From: CAIWHR01 sp035541655 | Lineage (GTDB): Bacteria; Pseudomonadota; Gammaproteobacteria; Burkholderiales; Casimicrobiaceae | DNA: 57,005 nt | Assembly (NCBI GenBank): GCA_035541655.1 | Contig: DATKMY010000103.1 | Coordinates: forward strand, 1 to 57,005 | Reading direction: 5' to 3' | In this document: piece after piece, positions 43,998-52,587 of the stretch | How positions within the stretch are numbered: the first letter of the stretch is position 1 | How the letters are laid out: every line of letters starts with the position of its first letter | The notes under the pieces: model-generated | The model's database searches: none | Told to the model about the DNA's origin: nothing | Seen by the model: only the letters and a program-made list of their open reading frames with translations | Made by a program: the position numbers and the translations under genes

Positions 43998-44981
43998 TCA
44001 GTCGACCTTCGCACCGGTCTCGCGGATGACCTTCGCCCAGCGCGCCTTCTCCTCGCGGAAGAACGCGCCGAACTCCGCGGGCGTCGAGCCGACGATCTCG
44101 ATCCCGGCTGCGGAGAGAGAGCTCCTCACGTGCGGCACGGCGAGCGCCGCGACGACTTCGCGCTGAACCCGGTCGACGACCGAATCCGGCGTTCCCTTCG
44201 GTGCGAGGAGCCCCATCCAGACGTAGGCTTCGTAGCCCGGAACGCCTGCTTCGCCGACCGTTGGGACGTCGGGGAGCTGCGAAGAGCGCGTCGCGCCGGT
44301 CACGGCGAGCGCGCGGAGCTTCCCGGTCTTGATGTGACCGACCATGCCGGCGGTGCCCGGGATCGACATCATGACCTGGCCGCCCAGAAGATCGGCTGTC
44401 GCCTGCGCGCTGCCTCGGTAGGGCACATGATTCAACTTCACGCCGGTCATCGACGCGAGCAGCTCGGCGAAGAGGTGCTGGCCGCTGCCGTTGCCGGAGG
44501 ACGCATAGTCGAGCTGCCCGGGGTGCTCCTTCGCGTAGGCGACGAGCTCCTGCAGCGTGGTGACGGGGAGAGCGGGGTTGACGACGATGACGCCGGGCTC
44601 GCGGCCAATCAGCGTGATCGGCACGAAATCCGCGACGGGATCGAAAGGGAGCTTCGGGTAGAGGGTCGCGCTGATCGCGATGGTCTGCGAGGCGAGCAAC
44701 AGCGTATATCCGTCCGGGGGCGACTTGGCGACGAAGTCAGCGCCGATCGTCGCACCCGCCCCCGGCTTGTTCTCGATCACCACCTGGCCGCCGGCGTCGC
44801 TGAAGAGCTCCTGCGCGATCACGCGCATCGGCCCGTCGACGGCGCCGCCGGGCGAAAACGGCACGACGACCCTGATCGGATGCGTCGGATATGCCTGCCC
44901 CCAGGCTGTCGGCAGAGCCGCGAGCAGCGGAGCGAGCGCGGTCGATGCGCCGGCGATCCAACACCGGACGAGCGTTGCCAT
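43998..44981 (-). CDS. Bug-family tripartite tricarboxylate transporter receptor
   Basis: A 327-aa exported receptor with a signal peptide (about 1-29, ending AWGQ), then YPTHPIRVVVPFSPGGAVDGPMR, NKPGAGATIGADFVAKSPPDGYT and ASSGNGSGQHLFAELL. It binds an organic acid or similar ligand in the periplasm. There are no TctA/TctB genes nearby. An MmgE/PrpD gene and another Bug receptor lie just upstream on the same strand. Confidence 0.9.
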   Translation of the reverse strand: MATLVRCWIAGASTALAPLLAALPTAWGQAYPTHPIRVVVPFSPGGAVDGPMRVIAQELFSDAGGQVVIENKPGAGATIGADFVAKSPPDGYTLLLASQTIAISATLYPKLPFDPVADFVPITLIGREPGVIVVNPALPVTTLQELVAYAKEHPGQLDYASSGNGSGQHLFAELLASMTGVKLNHVPYRGSAQATADLLGGQVMMSIPGTAGMVGHIKTGKLRALAVTGATRSSQLPDVPTVGEAGVPGYEAYVWMGLLAPKGTPDSVVDRVQREVVAALAVPHVRSSLSAAGIEIVGSTPAEFGAFFREEKARWAKVIRETGAKVD

Positions 44982-45079
44982 GGGCGCGATGTTAATCCTT
45001 CGCTCGAGTCCCGCCGCCGCCGCTTAGACGAGCAGCGAAAGGGTCGCGAGTGCGGCGGAGCGGGCGCCCGGCGTTCCCG

Positions 45080-46456
45080 TCATCCGGGGCGGGCGAGAGC
45101 CGTGAGCGCGGAAACATCGGCGGCCGCTGCCGCGGACGCGAGCACGGCATGCAGCTCGCCGGCCTTCGCGGCGCCGAGGACCGGATCGACGAGGCCACGG
45201 AACTTGCGCTCGAGGTCGGCGTCGCTCATCGGGTGCTGGAGGCTGCCGATCGCGTGGGTGACGAACGCGTGCAGACGCCGTCCGTCGCGGCAAATGATCG
45301 TCACGTCGGCCTGGTCTTCGTCGATCCTCTCGTCGGCGGTTGCGCTAACGCGATCGCGAAGCGCGACGACGTCGGCTCGCGCGACGACTGCGTCGCTGAA
45401 TTCGGCTTCGCCGGCGCGCCCGAAGATCACGCCCGCCCCACAGGCGTGATAGACGCTGAACTTCGCCTCGAGGCCGGTGCGCGGAGCCCTCTTGCCGGTG
45501 AGCTCCAGCACGAGAGGATGGACCTTGAGTTCGATCCGTTCGATGCGCTCCGCGTCGAGCGCATGCGCGCCGGCGAGCTGCACGCAGCCGTCGATGCTCG
45601 GGTGGATCACGATCCCGCAGGCGAACGGCTTGAATGAATTGAACGCGATCTCGAAGCGCTCGCCGAGGCCGCCCGTGATCTCGGTCCAGTCGCACTTCGT
45701 CGAGTACGTCTGCATGAGCCCGCGCGGGGCCTCGAGCGCGCGAGCGGACGCGGTGAATCCGTGCTTCGCCATCAAGGCCGACACGAGGCCTGCGCGCGCA
45801 GCGCCGCCGACGTGGAACGGCTTCGTCATCGACCCGAACTGCTCGCGCACTCCGACGGGTTGCGACGCCGCGAGCCCGAGCGCCATCGTCGTCGTCGCGG
45901 TGTCGAGCTCCAGGATTCGCGCGCAGGCCGCGGCGGCGCCGAGCATTCCGGTCGATCCGGTGATGTGCCAGCCGCGGTCGTAGTGCTCGGGATAGACCGC
46001 GTTTCCGACACGGCATGCGACGTCGATCCCGACGACGAGCGCATCGACGAGTGAGCGTCCCGATGCCCCCGTGCGCTCGGCGAGCGCGAGAGCCGCCGAA
46101 GCAATCGGGCCGGCGGGATGGATGATGCTGCGCAGATGCGTGTCGTCGAAGTCGAACGTGTGCGACGAAATGCCGTTCACCAGCGCGGCGCTAGCGATGT
46201 CGACGCGTTCCAAGCGCCCGAGCACGCTCGCTTGCGCGGCGGGCTCGAGCTCGCGGATGGCGGCAAGCGCCGCCTCGACGGTGGCATGCCGCGAAGCGCC
46301 TACCGCACAGCCGGCCCAGTTGAGGAGCGTGCGGTGCGCCGCGCGCTCGACGCTCTCATCCCACCCGCGCGACGGGTGAGAGGCGGCAAACTCCGCGAGG
46401 ATGCGCGTGACGGGCGGCGCGCCCGAGTCGGCGGCGACGAGGGTGTTGTGAGTCAT
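45080..46456 (-). CDS. MmgE/PrpD family protein
   Basis: A 458-aa protein of the 2-methylcitrate dehydratase-like family: NWAGCAVGAS near 50, NGISSHTFDFDDTH (about 94-107, the conserved active-site region), ITGSTGMLGAAAA, FGSMTKPFHVGGAARAGL and the C-terminal KAKHPL-type region. Members dehydrate or isomerise tricarboxylic or related acids. Lying between two Bug receptors, it likely handles a carboxylate they bring in; whether it is a true PrpD is unknown. Confidence 0.9.
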   Translation of the reverse strand: MTHNTLVAADSGAPPVTRILAEFAASHPSRGWDESVERAAHRTLLNWAGCAVGASRHATVEAALAAIRELEPAAQASVLGRLERVDIASAALVNGISSHTFDFDDTHLRSIIHPAGPIASAALALAERTGASGRSLVDALVVGIDVACRVGNAVYPEHYDRGWHITGSTGMLGAAAACARILELDTATTTMALGLAASQPVGVREQFGSMTKPFHVGGAARAGLVSALMAKHGFTASARALEAPRGLMQTYSTKCDWTEITGGLGERFEIAFNSFKPFACGIVIHPSIDGCVQLAGAHALDAERIERIELKVHPLVLELTGKRAPRTGLEAKFSVYHACGAGVIFGRAGEAEFSDAVVARADVVALRDRVSATADERIDEDQADVTIICRDGRRLHAFVTHAIGSLQHPMSDADLERKFRGLVDPVLGAAKAGELHAVLASAAAAADVSALTALARPG

Positions 46457-46495
46457 TCGCGTAGGGGGTCGGCGGATGCGGCGTGGCTCCCGCGC

Positions 46496-47482
46496 TCAAT
46501 CGGCGATCGAGATGTTGCGGTCCTTGGCGAGCTTCGACCAGCGGTCGATGTCGTCGCGGATGTACCGGGCGAACGCCTCCGGCGACATCGGCATCGGTTC
46601 GAGCGCTTCACCCGCGAGGCGCTCCTTCAGCTCCGGATTCTCGAGGAGCTTGTTGATGTCGTCGTTCAGCAGCTTGACGATCGGGGGCGGCATGTTCGCC
46701 GGGCCGACGATCCCGTACCACTGCACGCCGTCGAATCCCTTGTAGCCAAGCTCCTCGAAGGTCGGCACTTCAGGGACGAGCGGATGACGCTTGAGCCCGG
46801 TGATCGCGAGCGGCCGCATCTTGCCGGCCTTGATGTGCGGGAGCGCAGCGGCGAGCCCGGGGAAGAGCGCCTGCGTCTGCCCGCCGAGAATATCGGTGAT
46901 CGCGGGGCCGATACCGCGATAGGGCACGTGCACCAGGTCGAGATCGACGGCAACCTTGAGCTGCTCCATGGCGAGATGGGTGAGCGTGCCGGGCCCCGAC
47001 GAGCCGTAGGAGAGCTTCCCGGCGTTCGCCTTGGCGTACTGGACGAATTCGCGCAACGTGGTGACGGGAAGCGACGGCGGTACCACGAGCACGTTGGGCG
47101 TGCCGCCCACCATTGCGATCGGCGTGAAGTCCTTGACGGCGTCGTACGGGAGCTTGCGCACCGCCGGGTTGGTCCCGTGCGTGCCGACGTAGCCGACCAT
47201 CAGCGTGTAGCCGTCGGGAGCGGCGCGAGCAGTTGCCTGCGAGGCGATGACGCCGCCGCCGCCGCTGAGGTTCTCGACGATGATCGACTGACCTAGCACC
47301 TGCCCGAGGCGATCGGCGACGGTCCGGGCGACGAGATCGACGCCGCCGCCGGGCTGCACCGGCGCGATGATCTTGATCGTCTTCGTCGGATACGCCGGCT
47401 GCGCCCGCGCGAGTCGGCCGATCGGCAGAGCCGCAAGCGCGCCGATCGCCTTCAACACGTGCCGCCGGCGCGGTGTGCGCAT
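46496..47482 (-). CDS. Bug-family tripartite tricarboxylate transporter receptor
   Basis: A 328-aa receptor with a twin-arginine-like N-terminus (RTPRRRHVLKAIGALAALP) and mature YPTKTIKIIAPVQPGGGVDLVARTV, NLSGGGGVIASQATARAAPDGYT and YGSSGPGTLTHLAMEQL family segments. ATG 47482 is preferred to the upstream ATGs because GGGGGAAAG precedes it at normal spacing. It begins the receptor-MmgE/PrpD-receptor set on this strand. Confidence 0.88.
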   Translation of the reverse strand: MRTPRRRHVLKAIGALAALPIGRLARAQPAYPTKTIKIIAPVQPGGGVDLVARTVADRLGQVLGQSIIVENLSGGGGVIASQATARAAPDGYTLMVGYVGTHGTNPAVRKLPYDAVKDFTPIAMVGGTPNVLVVPPSLPVTTLREFVQYAKANAGKLSYGSSGPGTLTHLAMEQLKVAVDLDLVHVPYRGIGPAITDILGGQTQALFPGLAAALPHIKAGKMRPLAITGLKRHPLVPEVPTFEELGYKGFDGVQWYGIVGPANMPPPIVKLLNDDINKLLENPELKERLAGEALEPMPMSPEAFARYIRDDIDRWSKLAKDRNISIAD

Positions 47483-47554
47483 TGAGCTTTCCCCCATCGG
47501 TATTCGGCGATTATCGCCCAACTCGCGGGCTTGCCCGAGCAGAGGGACCCGCCG

Positions 47555-48121
47555 TCAAACGCCGAACGGCACCACAGCGGGCCCGAAGAGCACACGGTGG
47601 AGGGTCATGACGACGAGCGCGACGAGCGTGCCGCCCGCCACGGCAATGACGTCGTGCTTCGCCGTCGGCTCGAACGACTTCACTGCGCCCCGCGCGATCG
47701 CGGAGCCGAGATCGACGAGCGCGTAAGCCGCAAACGCGCCGAACAACACGGTGCCCTTGCGATCGCCGTTCGCGAGGAAATGCACGGTCGACCAGATCAG
47801 CAGCCCGAGCAGCATCGGATGGCGGATCGCCTGCCGCAGGTGACCGCGCATGTTCGCTGCGGCGAAGAGGATGAAAGACACGACCATCGCGAAAGGCGCG
47901 ATCGCGCGCGCTTCCGCCACCGGTGCGAAGAGGGGCGTGCGCTCGTCGGAGAGCACGTAGCCCGCGACGATCAGCGCGAGGCCCAGCGCCGAGGCGAGGG
48001 AGAAGACGCCTTTGTAGCGGTTCTCGCCCCACTTCGCAACGAGGATCCTGCGGCTTTGCGGAAAGGCGGGAACGAGATGGATGCCGAGAAAGAGAGCCAG
48101 GCCCGCGGCCAGTACGATCAT
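47555..48121 (-). CDS. NnrU-family membrane protein
   Basis: A 188-aa integral membrane protein with about five to six membrane segments, LGIHLVPAFPQSR at the start and the conserved MRGHLRQAIRHPMLLGLLIWSTVHFLANGD region typical of NnrU. Family members are linked to nitric-oxide reduction genes or to a heme/isoprenoid context in different bacteria. No denitrification gene is visible here. It is divergent from folE. Confidence 0.85.
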   Translation of the reverse strand: MIVLAAGLALFLGIHLVPAFPQSRRILVAKWGENRYKGVFSLASALGLALIVAGYVLSDERTPLFAPVAEARAIAPFAMVVSFILFAAANMRGHLRQAIRHPMLLGLLIWSTVHFLANGDRKGTVLFGAFAAYALVDLGSAIARGAVKSFEPTAKHDVIAVAGGTLVALVVMTLHRVLFGPAVVPFGV

Positions 48122-48251
48122 TGCGCCTCCTAGCGATGTCGACGACGAGAGTATCGCTCAACTCGCGAAGCCCGTCGCGCAGCCGGTCGCGGTGAACCCG
48201 CGGCTCGCCCGGGGAACGCACGCGGCCGACTCTCCGGGAGGCGCCGCGCGT

Positions 48252-48281
48252 GCGAAAGCGGTTAGAATCGGGCGCTTTCGC
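48252..48281. promoter_or_regulatory. Inverted repeat flanking a -10-like box upstream of folE
   Basis: GCGAAAGCG (48252-48260) and CGCTTTCGC (48273-48281) are perfect 9-bp arms. The 12-nt loop contains TAGAAT at 48263-48268, a good -10 about 30 bp ahead of the folE ATG. A regulator binding the dyad, or a hairpin in the leader, could control folE. Confidence 0.45.
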
Positions 48282-48298
48282 TGACCCCGGACCGCGCC

Positions 48299-48982
48299 AT
48301 GCCCAAGACCTCCGACAAGATCCGCGCCCGCCTCAAAGCCGCCGGAGCATCGTATCGCGCCAACGACAACATCGCCGCGTTCCTCGAGCCCGGCGAACTC
48401 GGCGCTCTCACCGACGAGGTCGCGCGGCAGGTGACGGAGCTCCTCGAAACCCTCGTCATCGACACCGTGAACGACCACAACACGCGCGAGACCGGGGCCC
48501 GTGTCGCGCGCATGTACGTGAGCGAGCTCTTTTCGGGACGCTATGCGCAGTCGCCGGACCTGACGGCGTTTCCGAACGTCAATTCGTACGACGAGCTCTA
48601 CCTGGTCGGCCCGATCACGATCCGGTCGACGTGCGCGCACCATCTGCAGAACATTCGCGGCAATTGCTGGATCGGCATCTATCCCGGAAAGAACGTCCTG
48701 GGGCTCTCGAAGTTCTACCGGCTCACCGAGTGGATCGCGGCGCGACCTCAGATCCAGGAAGAGATGACGATTCAGATCGCCGACCTGCTGGAGGCCGAGA
48801 CCGCGGCCGAAGGGATTGCCGTCGTCATCAAGGCGGAGCACATGTGCGTGACGCATCGCGGCGTCCGCGAGCATGCATCCGACATGACGACCTCCGTGTT
48901 GCGCGGCATCCTGCGCGACCAGCCCGACACGCGTGCGGAATTCTTCCGCCTGCTGCACGGAATGAAAGAGTTCAATTCCTGA
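48299..48982 (+). CDS. folE: GTP cyclohydrolase I
   Basis: A 227-aa enzyme converting GTP to dihydroneopterin triphosphate, the first step of tetrahydrofolate (and pterin) synthesis. Zinc ligands Cys112, His115 and Cys183 (CAHHL and HMCVTH) are present, as is the LGLSKFYRL segment. Instead of the common HMCMTMRG the motif reads HMCVTHRGVREHASDM, a variant worth noting. It forms a homodecamer in the family. The ATG at 48299 has no strong ribosome site. It converges with the Arg-rich hypothetical gene. Confidence 0.93.
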   Translation: MPKTSDKIRARLKAAGASYRANDNIAAFLEPGELGALTDEVARQVTELLETLVIDTVNDHNTRETGARVARMYVSELFSGRYAQSPDLTAFPNVNSYDELYLVGPITIRSTCAHHLQNIRGNCWIGIYPGKNVLGLSKFYRLTEWIAARPQIQEEMTIQIADLLEAETAAEGIAVVIKAEHMCVTHRGVREHASDMTTSVLRGILRDQPDTRAEFFRLLHGMKEFNS

Positions 48983-48988
48983 GTCGAT

Positions 48989-49909
48989 TCAGGTCCGAGT
49001 GCGGGTGCCGCCCGGCTGCGGCAATCGCCGGTCCGTCTGGCGCCGCTCGCCCTGTCGCCGATCCCGCGAGGATCGCGCTGCATGACGGCGCTCGGCGAGG
49101 CGCCGCTCGCCGCGGCGCCGATCGCCCGCACGGTCCTTGAGGCGGATGCGCGGCGGCGCGGACGCGAGTGCGCGGGTTCCGCTGCCGGCAGGAGGCAACG
49201 GCACGCTGCTGGCGCGTACCCAGCCATCGGTGGGATTGGTGCTGCCGGGCAGCATCGGCCATTCCTGCTGCACGGTGCCGGCCGGCGAGTCGAACCAGAG
49301 CGTCCAGGTTTCGGGATGGCGGGCGACGAGCTGCCCGTGTCCGCCCTTCGGGTCGGTCAGAGCGAATCCGTACTGGGCTTCGTCAGGGACGCCGCAGAAG
49401 TCGATCTGCGGATCGAGTTCGGCCAGATGGCGATAGGCCGTCGCGAGCGCCTCGTCGAGCTCCTCCTGGCGCAGGTCGTGAAGCTCGATCGCATGCCGCG
49501 GTTCCTGCGGAAACAGCCGCGAGAGCTCGCTCCAGACGGCTTCCGCCGCGCTCGGCCAATCGGGAAAGACCGAATCGCGCTGCCGCAGGCGCCGCAATCG
49601 AGCTGCGTCGGGCGCTGCAGCCCGACCGTCGACGGCGACGACGCGGAGACTCGCGGGACGGCCGTCGAGGTAGGAGCTCTCGCGAACCACGGGCTTGCCG
49701 CGCCGTTCCCAGCCGATCGTGAGGTACGTCACGGTTGCGCGGTTCGGCAGGATCTCGTATCCGACGAGGCCGTCTTCGACGATCGGCAAGAGCTCGAGCG
49801 AAACGCCGGCGGGCAGCGAATGAAGCGCGGCCGCCGCGGCGAGGTGCGCGCGAACGATCGGAAACAGATCCTTCGCTTGGGAAATGCGCGGGCGAAAGGC
49901 GTTGGACAT
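48989..49909 (-). CDS. Hypothetical protein with Arg/Glu-rich repeat tail
   Basis: A 306-aa soluble protein I do not recognise. Residues 1-230 look globular with alternating helices and strands (VTYLTIGWERRGKPVV, ETWTLWFDSPAG). The last 60 or so residues carry repeats of a DRRxGERRxxxRR type (two clear copies), a pattern seen as a basic tail in assorted cytoplasmic proteins. No signal or membrane segment. It converges with folE six bases apart. Confidence 0.6.
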   Translation of the reverse strand: MSNAFRPRISQAKDLFPIVRAHLAAAAALHSLPAGVSLELLPIVEDGLVGYEILPNRATVTYLTIGWERRGKPVVRESSYLDGRPASLRVVAVDGRAAAPDAARLRRLRQRDSVFPDWPSAAEAVWSELSRLFPQEPRHAIELHDLRQEELDEALATAYRHLAELDPQIDFCGVPDEAQYGFALTDPKGGHGQLVARHPETWTLWFDSPAGTVQQEWPMLPGSTNPTDGWVRASSVPLPPAGSGTRALASAPPRIRLKDRAGDRRRGERRLAERRHAARSSRDRRQGERRQTDRRLPQPGGTRTRT

Positions 49910-50267
49910 GGACCGCGTGCTGCCGCTTCGAGCGCTGAACGAACCTGTGAGCTACGGACCCCGGTCGACGATTGGATCACTAAAGTGGTCGCTGCGCCAT
50001 CGCTATTTTGGCCGACGTTTGTGGCGCGGGCTTTGGTTCGGCGAAGCGCAAGCGAACCGCAATCAGGCGGCAATCGACGCGCAAGCGCAGCGCAAGCTCC
50101 CGGGGTCGGCACACACCGTGCGGAGCGGTCGCCAATATCCGGTAAAATCTATCGGTTACGTCGCTTTCTGAATCCTCTGCCTGATTGCCCGGACGGCCGG
50201 TCATCCCGACGATCGCCCCGAGCGGGCCGCGCGAGCCGCCTCCCAACCCGATCCCGGAACGATACCC
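49910..50267. other. 358-bp divergent intergenic region upstream of serC
   Basis: It separates the Arg-rich hypothetical gene (minus) from serC (plus). The best promoter-like element is TAAAAT at 50143-50148, about 120 bp ahead of serC, without a clear -35. Short open frames here show no family resemblance. I see nothing else. Confidence 0.45.
50143..50148 (+). promoter_or_regulatory. Candidate -10 box for serC-serA
   Basis: TAAAAT stands out in GC-rich sequence 120 bp upstream of serC. The corresponding -35 position shows no consensus. Confidence 0.3.
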
Positions 50268-51347
50268 ATGCGAGTGTTCAATTTCAGCGCCGGACCCGCG
50301 GTGCTTCCCGAACCCGTCCTCGAAAGGGCCGCCGCCGAAATGCTCGACTGGCACGGGACGGGCATGTCGGTGATGGAGATGAGCCATCGCGGCAAGGAGT
50401 TCATCTCGATCGCGGACAAGGCGGAGGCCGATCTGCGGACGCTGCTCGCGATTCCTGCCGACTACGAGGTCCTGTTCCTGCAGGGCGGTGCGATCGCGGA
50501 AAACGCGATCGTTCCGATGAACCTGCTGGGCGCGAAGAAAATCGCCGACTACGTCAACACCGGCGAATGGTCGAAGAAGTCGATCAAGGAGGCGAAGAAG
50601 TACTGCAGCGTCCATGTCGCGGCATCGTCGGAGGACGAGAACTTCACCTACGTGCCGCCACAATCGTCGTGGAAGCTCTCCGCCGATCCGGCGTACGTCC
50701 ACGTCTGCACGAACGAAACGATCGGCGGCGTCGAGTACCAGTGGACGCCGGAAACCGGAGCGATTCCGCTCGTCGCCGACATGTCGTCGCACATCCTGTC
50801 CCGGGTCTTCGACGTCACGAAGTACGGCGTCGTCTACGGCGGCGCGCAGAAGAACGCGGGTCCGGCCGGCCTCACGCTCGTGATCGTCCGCAGCGACCTG
50901 CTCGACCGGGCGCTGCCGATCACGCCGTCGGCGTTCCACTGGAAGGAGCAGGCGGCGGCCGACTCGATGGTCAACACGCCACCGACCTATGCGATCTACA
51001 TCGCCGGCCTCGTCTTCGACTGGCTGCTCGCGCAGGGCGGCATCGCGGCGATCGAGCGGAAGAACATCGCCAAGGCGAGCCTCCTCTACGACTACCTCGA
51101 CACGACGCGCTTCTACACCACCACCGCGCGCAAGGCGGACCGCTCGCGGATGAACGTGTGCTTTCGCCTCCACGACGAATCGCTCGACGAGGGATTTCTG
51201 AAGGGCGCGAAGGCGGCGGGGATGGACCAGCTCAAGGGCCATCGCGCGGTGGGCGGGATGCGCGCGTCGATCTACAACGCGATGCCGATCGAGGGCGTGC
51301 GCGCGCTCATCGACTACATGAAGGCGTTCGAGCAAAGCCATGGTTGA
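50268..51347 (+). CDS. serC: Phosphoserine aminotransferase
   Basis: A 359-aa PLP enzyme converting 3-phosphohydroxypyruvate and glutamate to phosphoserine (serine synthesis; also used in pyridoxal phosphate synthesis). It begins RVFNFSAGPAVLPEPV, has SHRGKEF near 40, and the Schiff-base Lys195 in GGAQKNAGPAGL. The length equals the family norm. It overlaps serA by eight bases, implying co-translation. Confidence 0.95.
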   Translation: MRVFNFSAGPAVLPEPVLERAAAEMLDWHGTGMSVMEMSHRGKEFISIADKAEADLRTLLAIPADYEVLFLQGGAIAENAIVPMNLLGAKKIADYVNTGEWSKKSIKEAKKYCSVHVAASSEDENFTYVPPQSSWKLSADPAYVHVCTNETIGGVEYQWTPETGAIPLVADMSSHILSRVFDVTKYGVVYGGAQKNAGPAGLTLVIVRSDLLDRALPITPSAFHWKEQAAADSMVNTPPTYAIYIAGLVFDWLLAQGGIAAIERKNIAKASLLYDYLDTTRFYTTTARKADRSRMNVCFRLHDESLDEGFLKGAKAAGMDQLKGHRAVGGMRASIYNAMPIEGVRALIDYMKAFEQSHG

Positions 51348-52542
51348 ACCGTCGCCGGCGAAGTACCAGATCCTGACGCTCAACCAGATCTCGAGCCACG
51401 GGCTTCATCGTTTCCCGGGCGCGCGTTACGCGGTGGGCAAGGCGATCGAGCATCCCGACGCGATCCTCGTTCGCTCGCACGACATGCACGCGATGGCCGT
51501 TCCGGCGAGCGTCAAGGCGATCGGACGCGCGGGCGCGGGAACCAACAACATTCCGGTCGCCGAGATGTCGAAGCGCGGAGTCCCGGTCTTCAATGCGCCC
51601 GGCGCCAATGCGAACGCCGTGAAGGAGCTGGTGCTGGCTGCGCTCCTCATCGCCGCGCGCAACGTCATGCCGGCGCTCTCGTACGTCGCGGCGCTCGATC
51701 CGCGTGCGCCGGACCTCGAAAAGAGCGTCGAGGACGGCAAGAAGCAGTTTGCCGGCATCGAGCTGCCGCACCGCACGCTCGGAATTGTGGGCCTGGGCGC
51801 GATCGGGAGCCTGGTCGCCGACACGGCGATCAAGATGGGGATGAAGGTGATCGGGTTCGATCCCGAGATCACCGTCGACGCCGCGTGGCGGCTGCCGTCG
51901 AGCGTCCGGCGCGCGCACGGGATCGAGGAGCTCCTCAAGCAATCGGACTTCGTCACGCTGCACGTGCCGCTGACGGCGGCGACCCGCGGCCTGATCGGCG
52001 CGCAAGGCCTCTCGACGATGAAGCCGGGGAGCGTGCTCCTCAACTTTGCTCGCGACGGGCTCGTCGACGAGGAAAGCCTTGTCGCGGCGTTGCGCTGCGG
52101 ACGCCTCAAGTATTACCTCTGCGACTTTCCGAGCGGACGGCTGATCGGCGAGCCCGGCGTGACCGCGCTTCCGCACCTCGGCGCGTCGACGGAGGAGGCC
52201 GAGGAGAACTGCGCGGTAATGGTCGTCGACCAGGTGCGCGCGTTCCTGGAATCGGGAGCGATCGTCAACGCCGTCAACTTCCCGAACGTAGAGATGGCGC
52301 GCGAATCGCCGCATCGCGTCGCGATCGCCAACGCGAACGTTCCGAACATGCTCGGCCAGATTTCGACGGCGATGGCGCGCGCCGGCCTGAACATCCACAA
52401 CATGGTGAACAAGTCGCGCGGCGAGATGGCCTACACTCTGGTCGACGTCGACAGTCCGGTCGCCGCGGCGGTGATCGACGCGATCTCGGCGATCGACGGC
52501 GTGCTCTCGGTGCGCTCGATCCAGCAGCCCGAGCCGGCGTAG
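51340..52542 (+). CDS. serA: D-3-phosphoglycerate dehydrogenase
   Basis: A 400-aa enzyme making 3-phosphohydroxypyruvate, the substrate of SerC. It has the NAD-binding GLGAIG Rossmann loop (about 150), NFARDGLVD (Arg), the catalytic PHLGAST His and a C-terminal ACT domain (about 325-400) for serine feedback. It is the short form without an intervening domain. ATG 51340 lies inside the serC stop region. Confidence 0.95.
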   Translation: MVEPSPAKYQILTLNQISSHGLHRFPGARYAVGKAIEHPDAILVRSHDMHAMAVPASVKAIGRAGAGTNNIPVAEMSKRGVPVFNAPGANANAVKELVLAALLIAARNVMPALSYVAALDPRAPDLEKSVEDGKKQFAGIELPHRTLGIVGLGAIGSLVADTAIKMGMKVIGFDPEITVDAAWRLPSSVRRAHGIEELLKQSDFVTLHVPLTAATRGLIGAQGLSTMKPGSVLLNFARDGLVDEESLVAALRCGRLKYYLCDFPSGRLIGEPGVTALPHLGASTEEAEENCAVMVVDQVRAFLESGAIVNAVNFPNVEMARESPHRVAIANANVPNMLGQISTAMARAGLNIHNMVNKSRGEMAYTLVDVDSPVAAAVIDAISAIDGVLSVRSIQQPEPA

Positions 52543-52587
52543 CCGAGGTCCTCCGCGGATGCCGGCTCGAGGCTCCGTTCGTCGGCG

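Noticed and set aside
49884..50171. Small open frame in the serC upstream gap
   Set aside because: It overlaps the start of the Arg-rich hypothetical gene, lacks a ribosome site and has no family resemblance.
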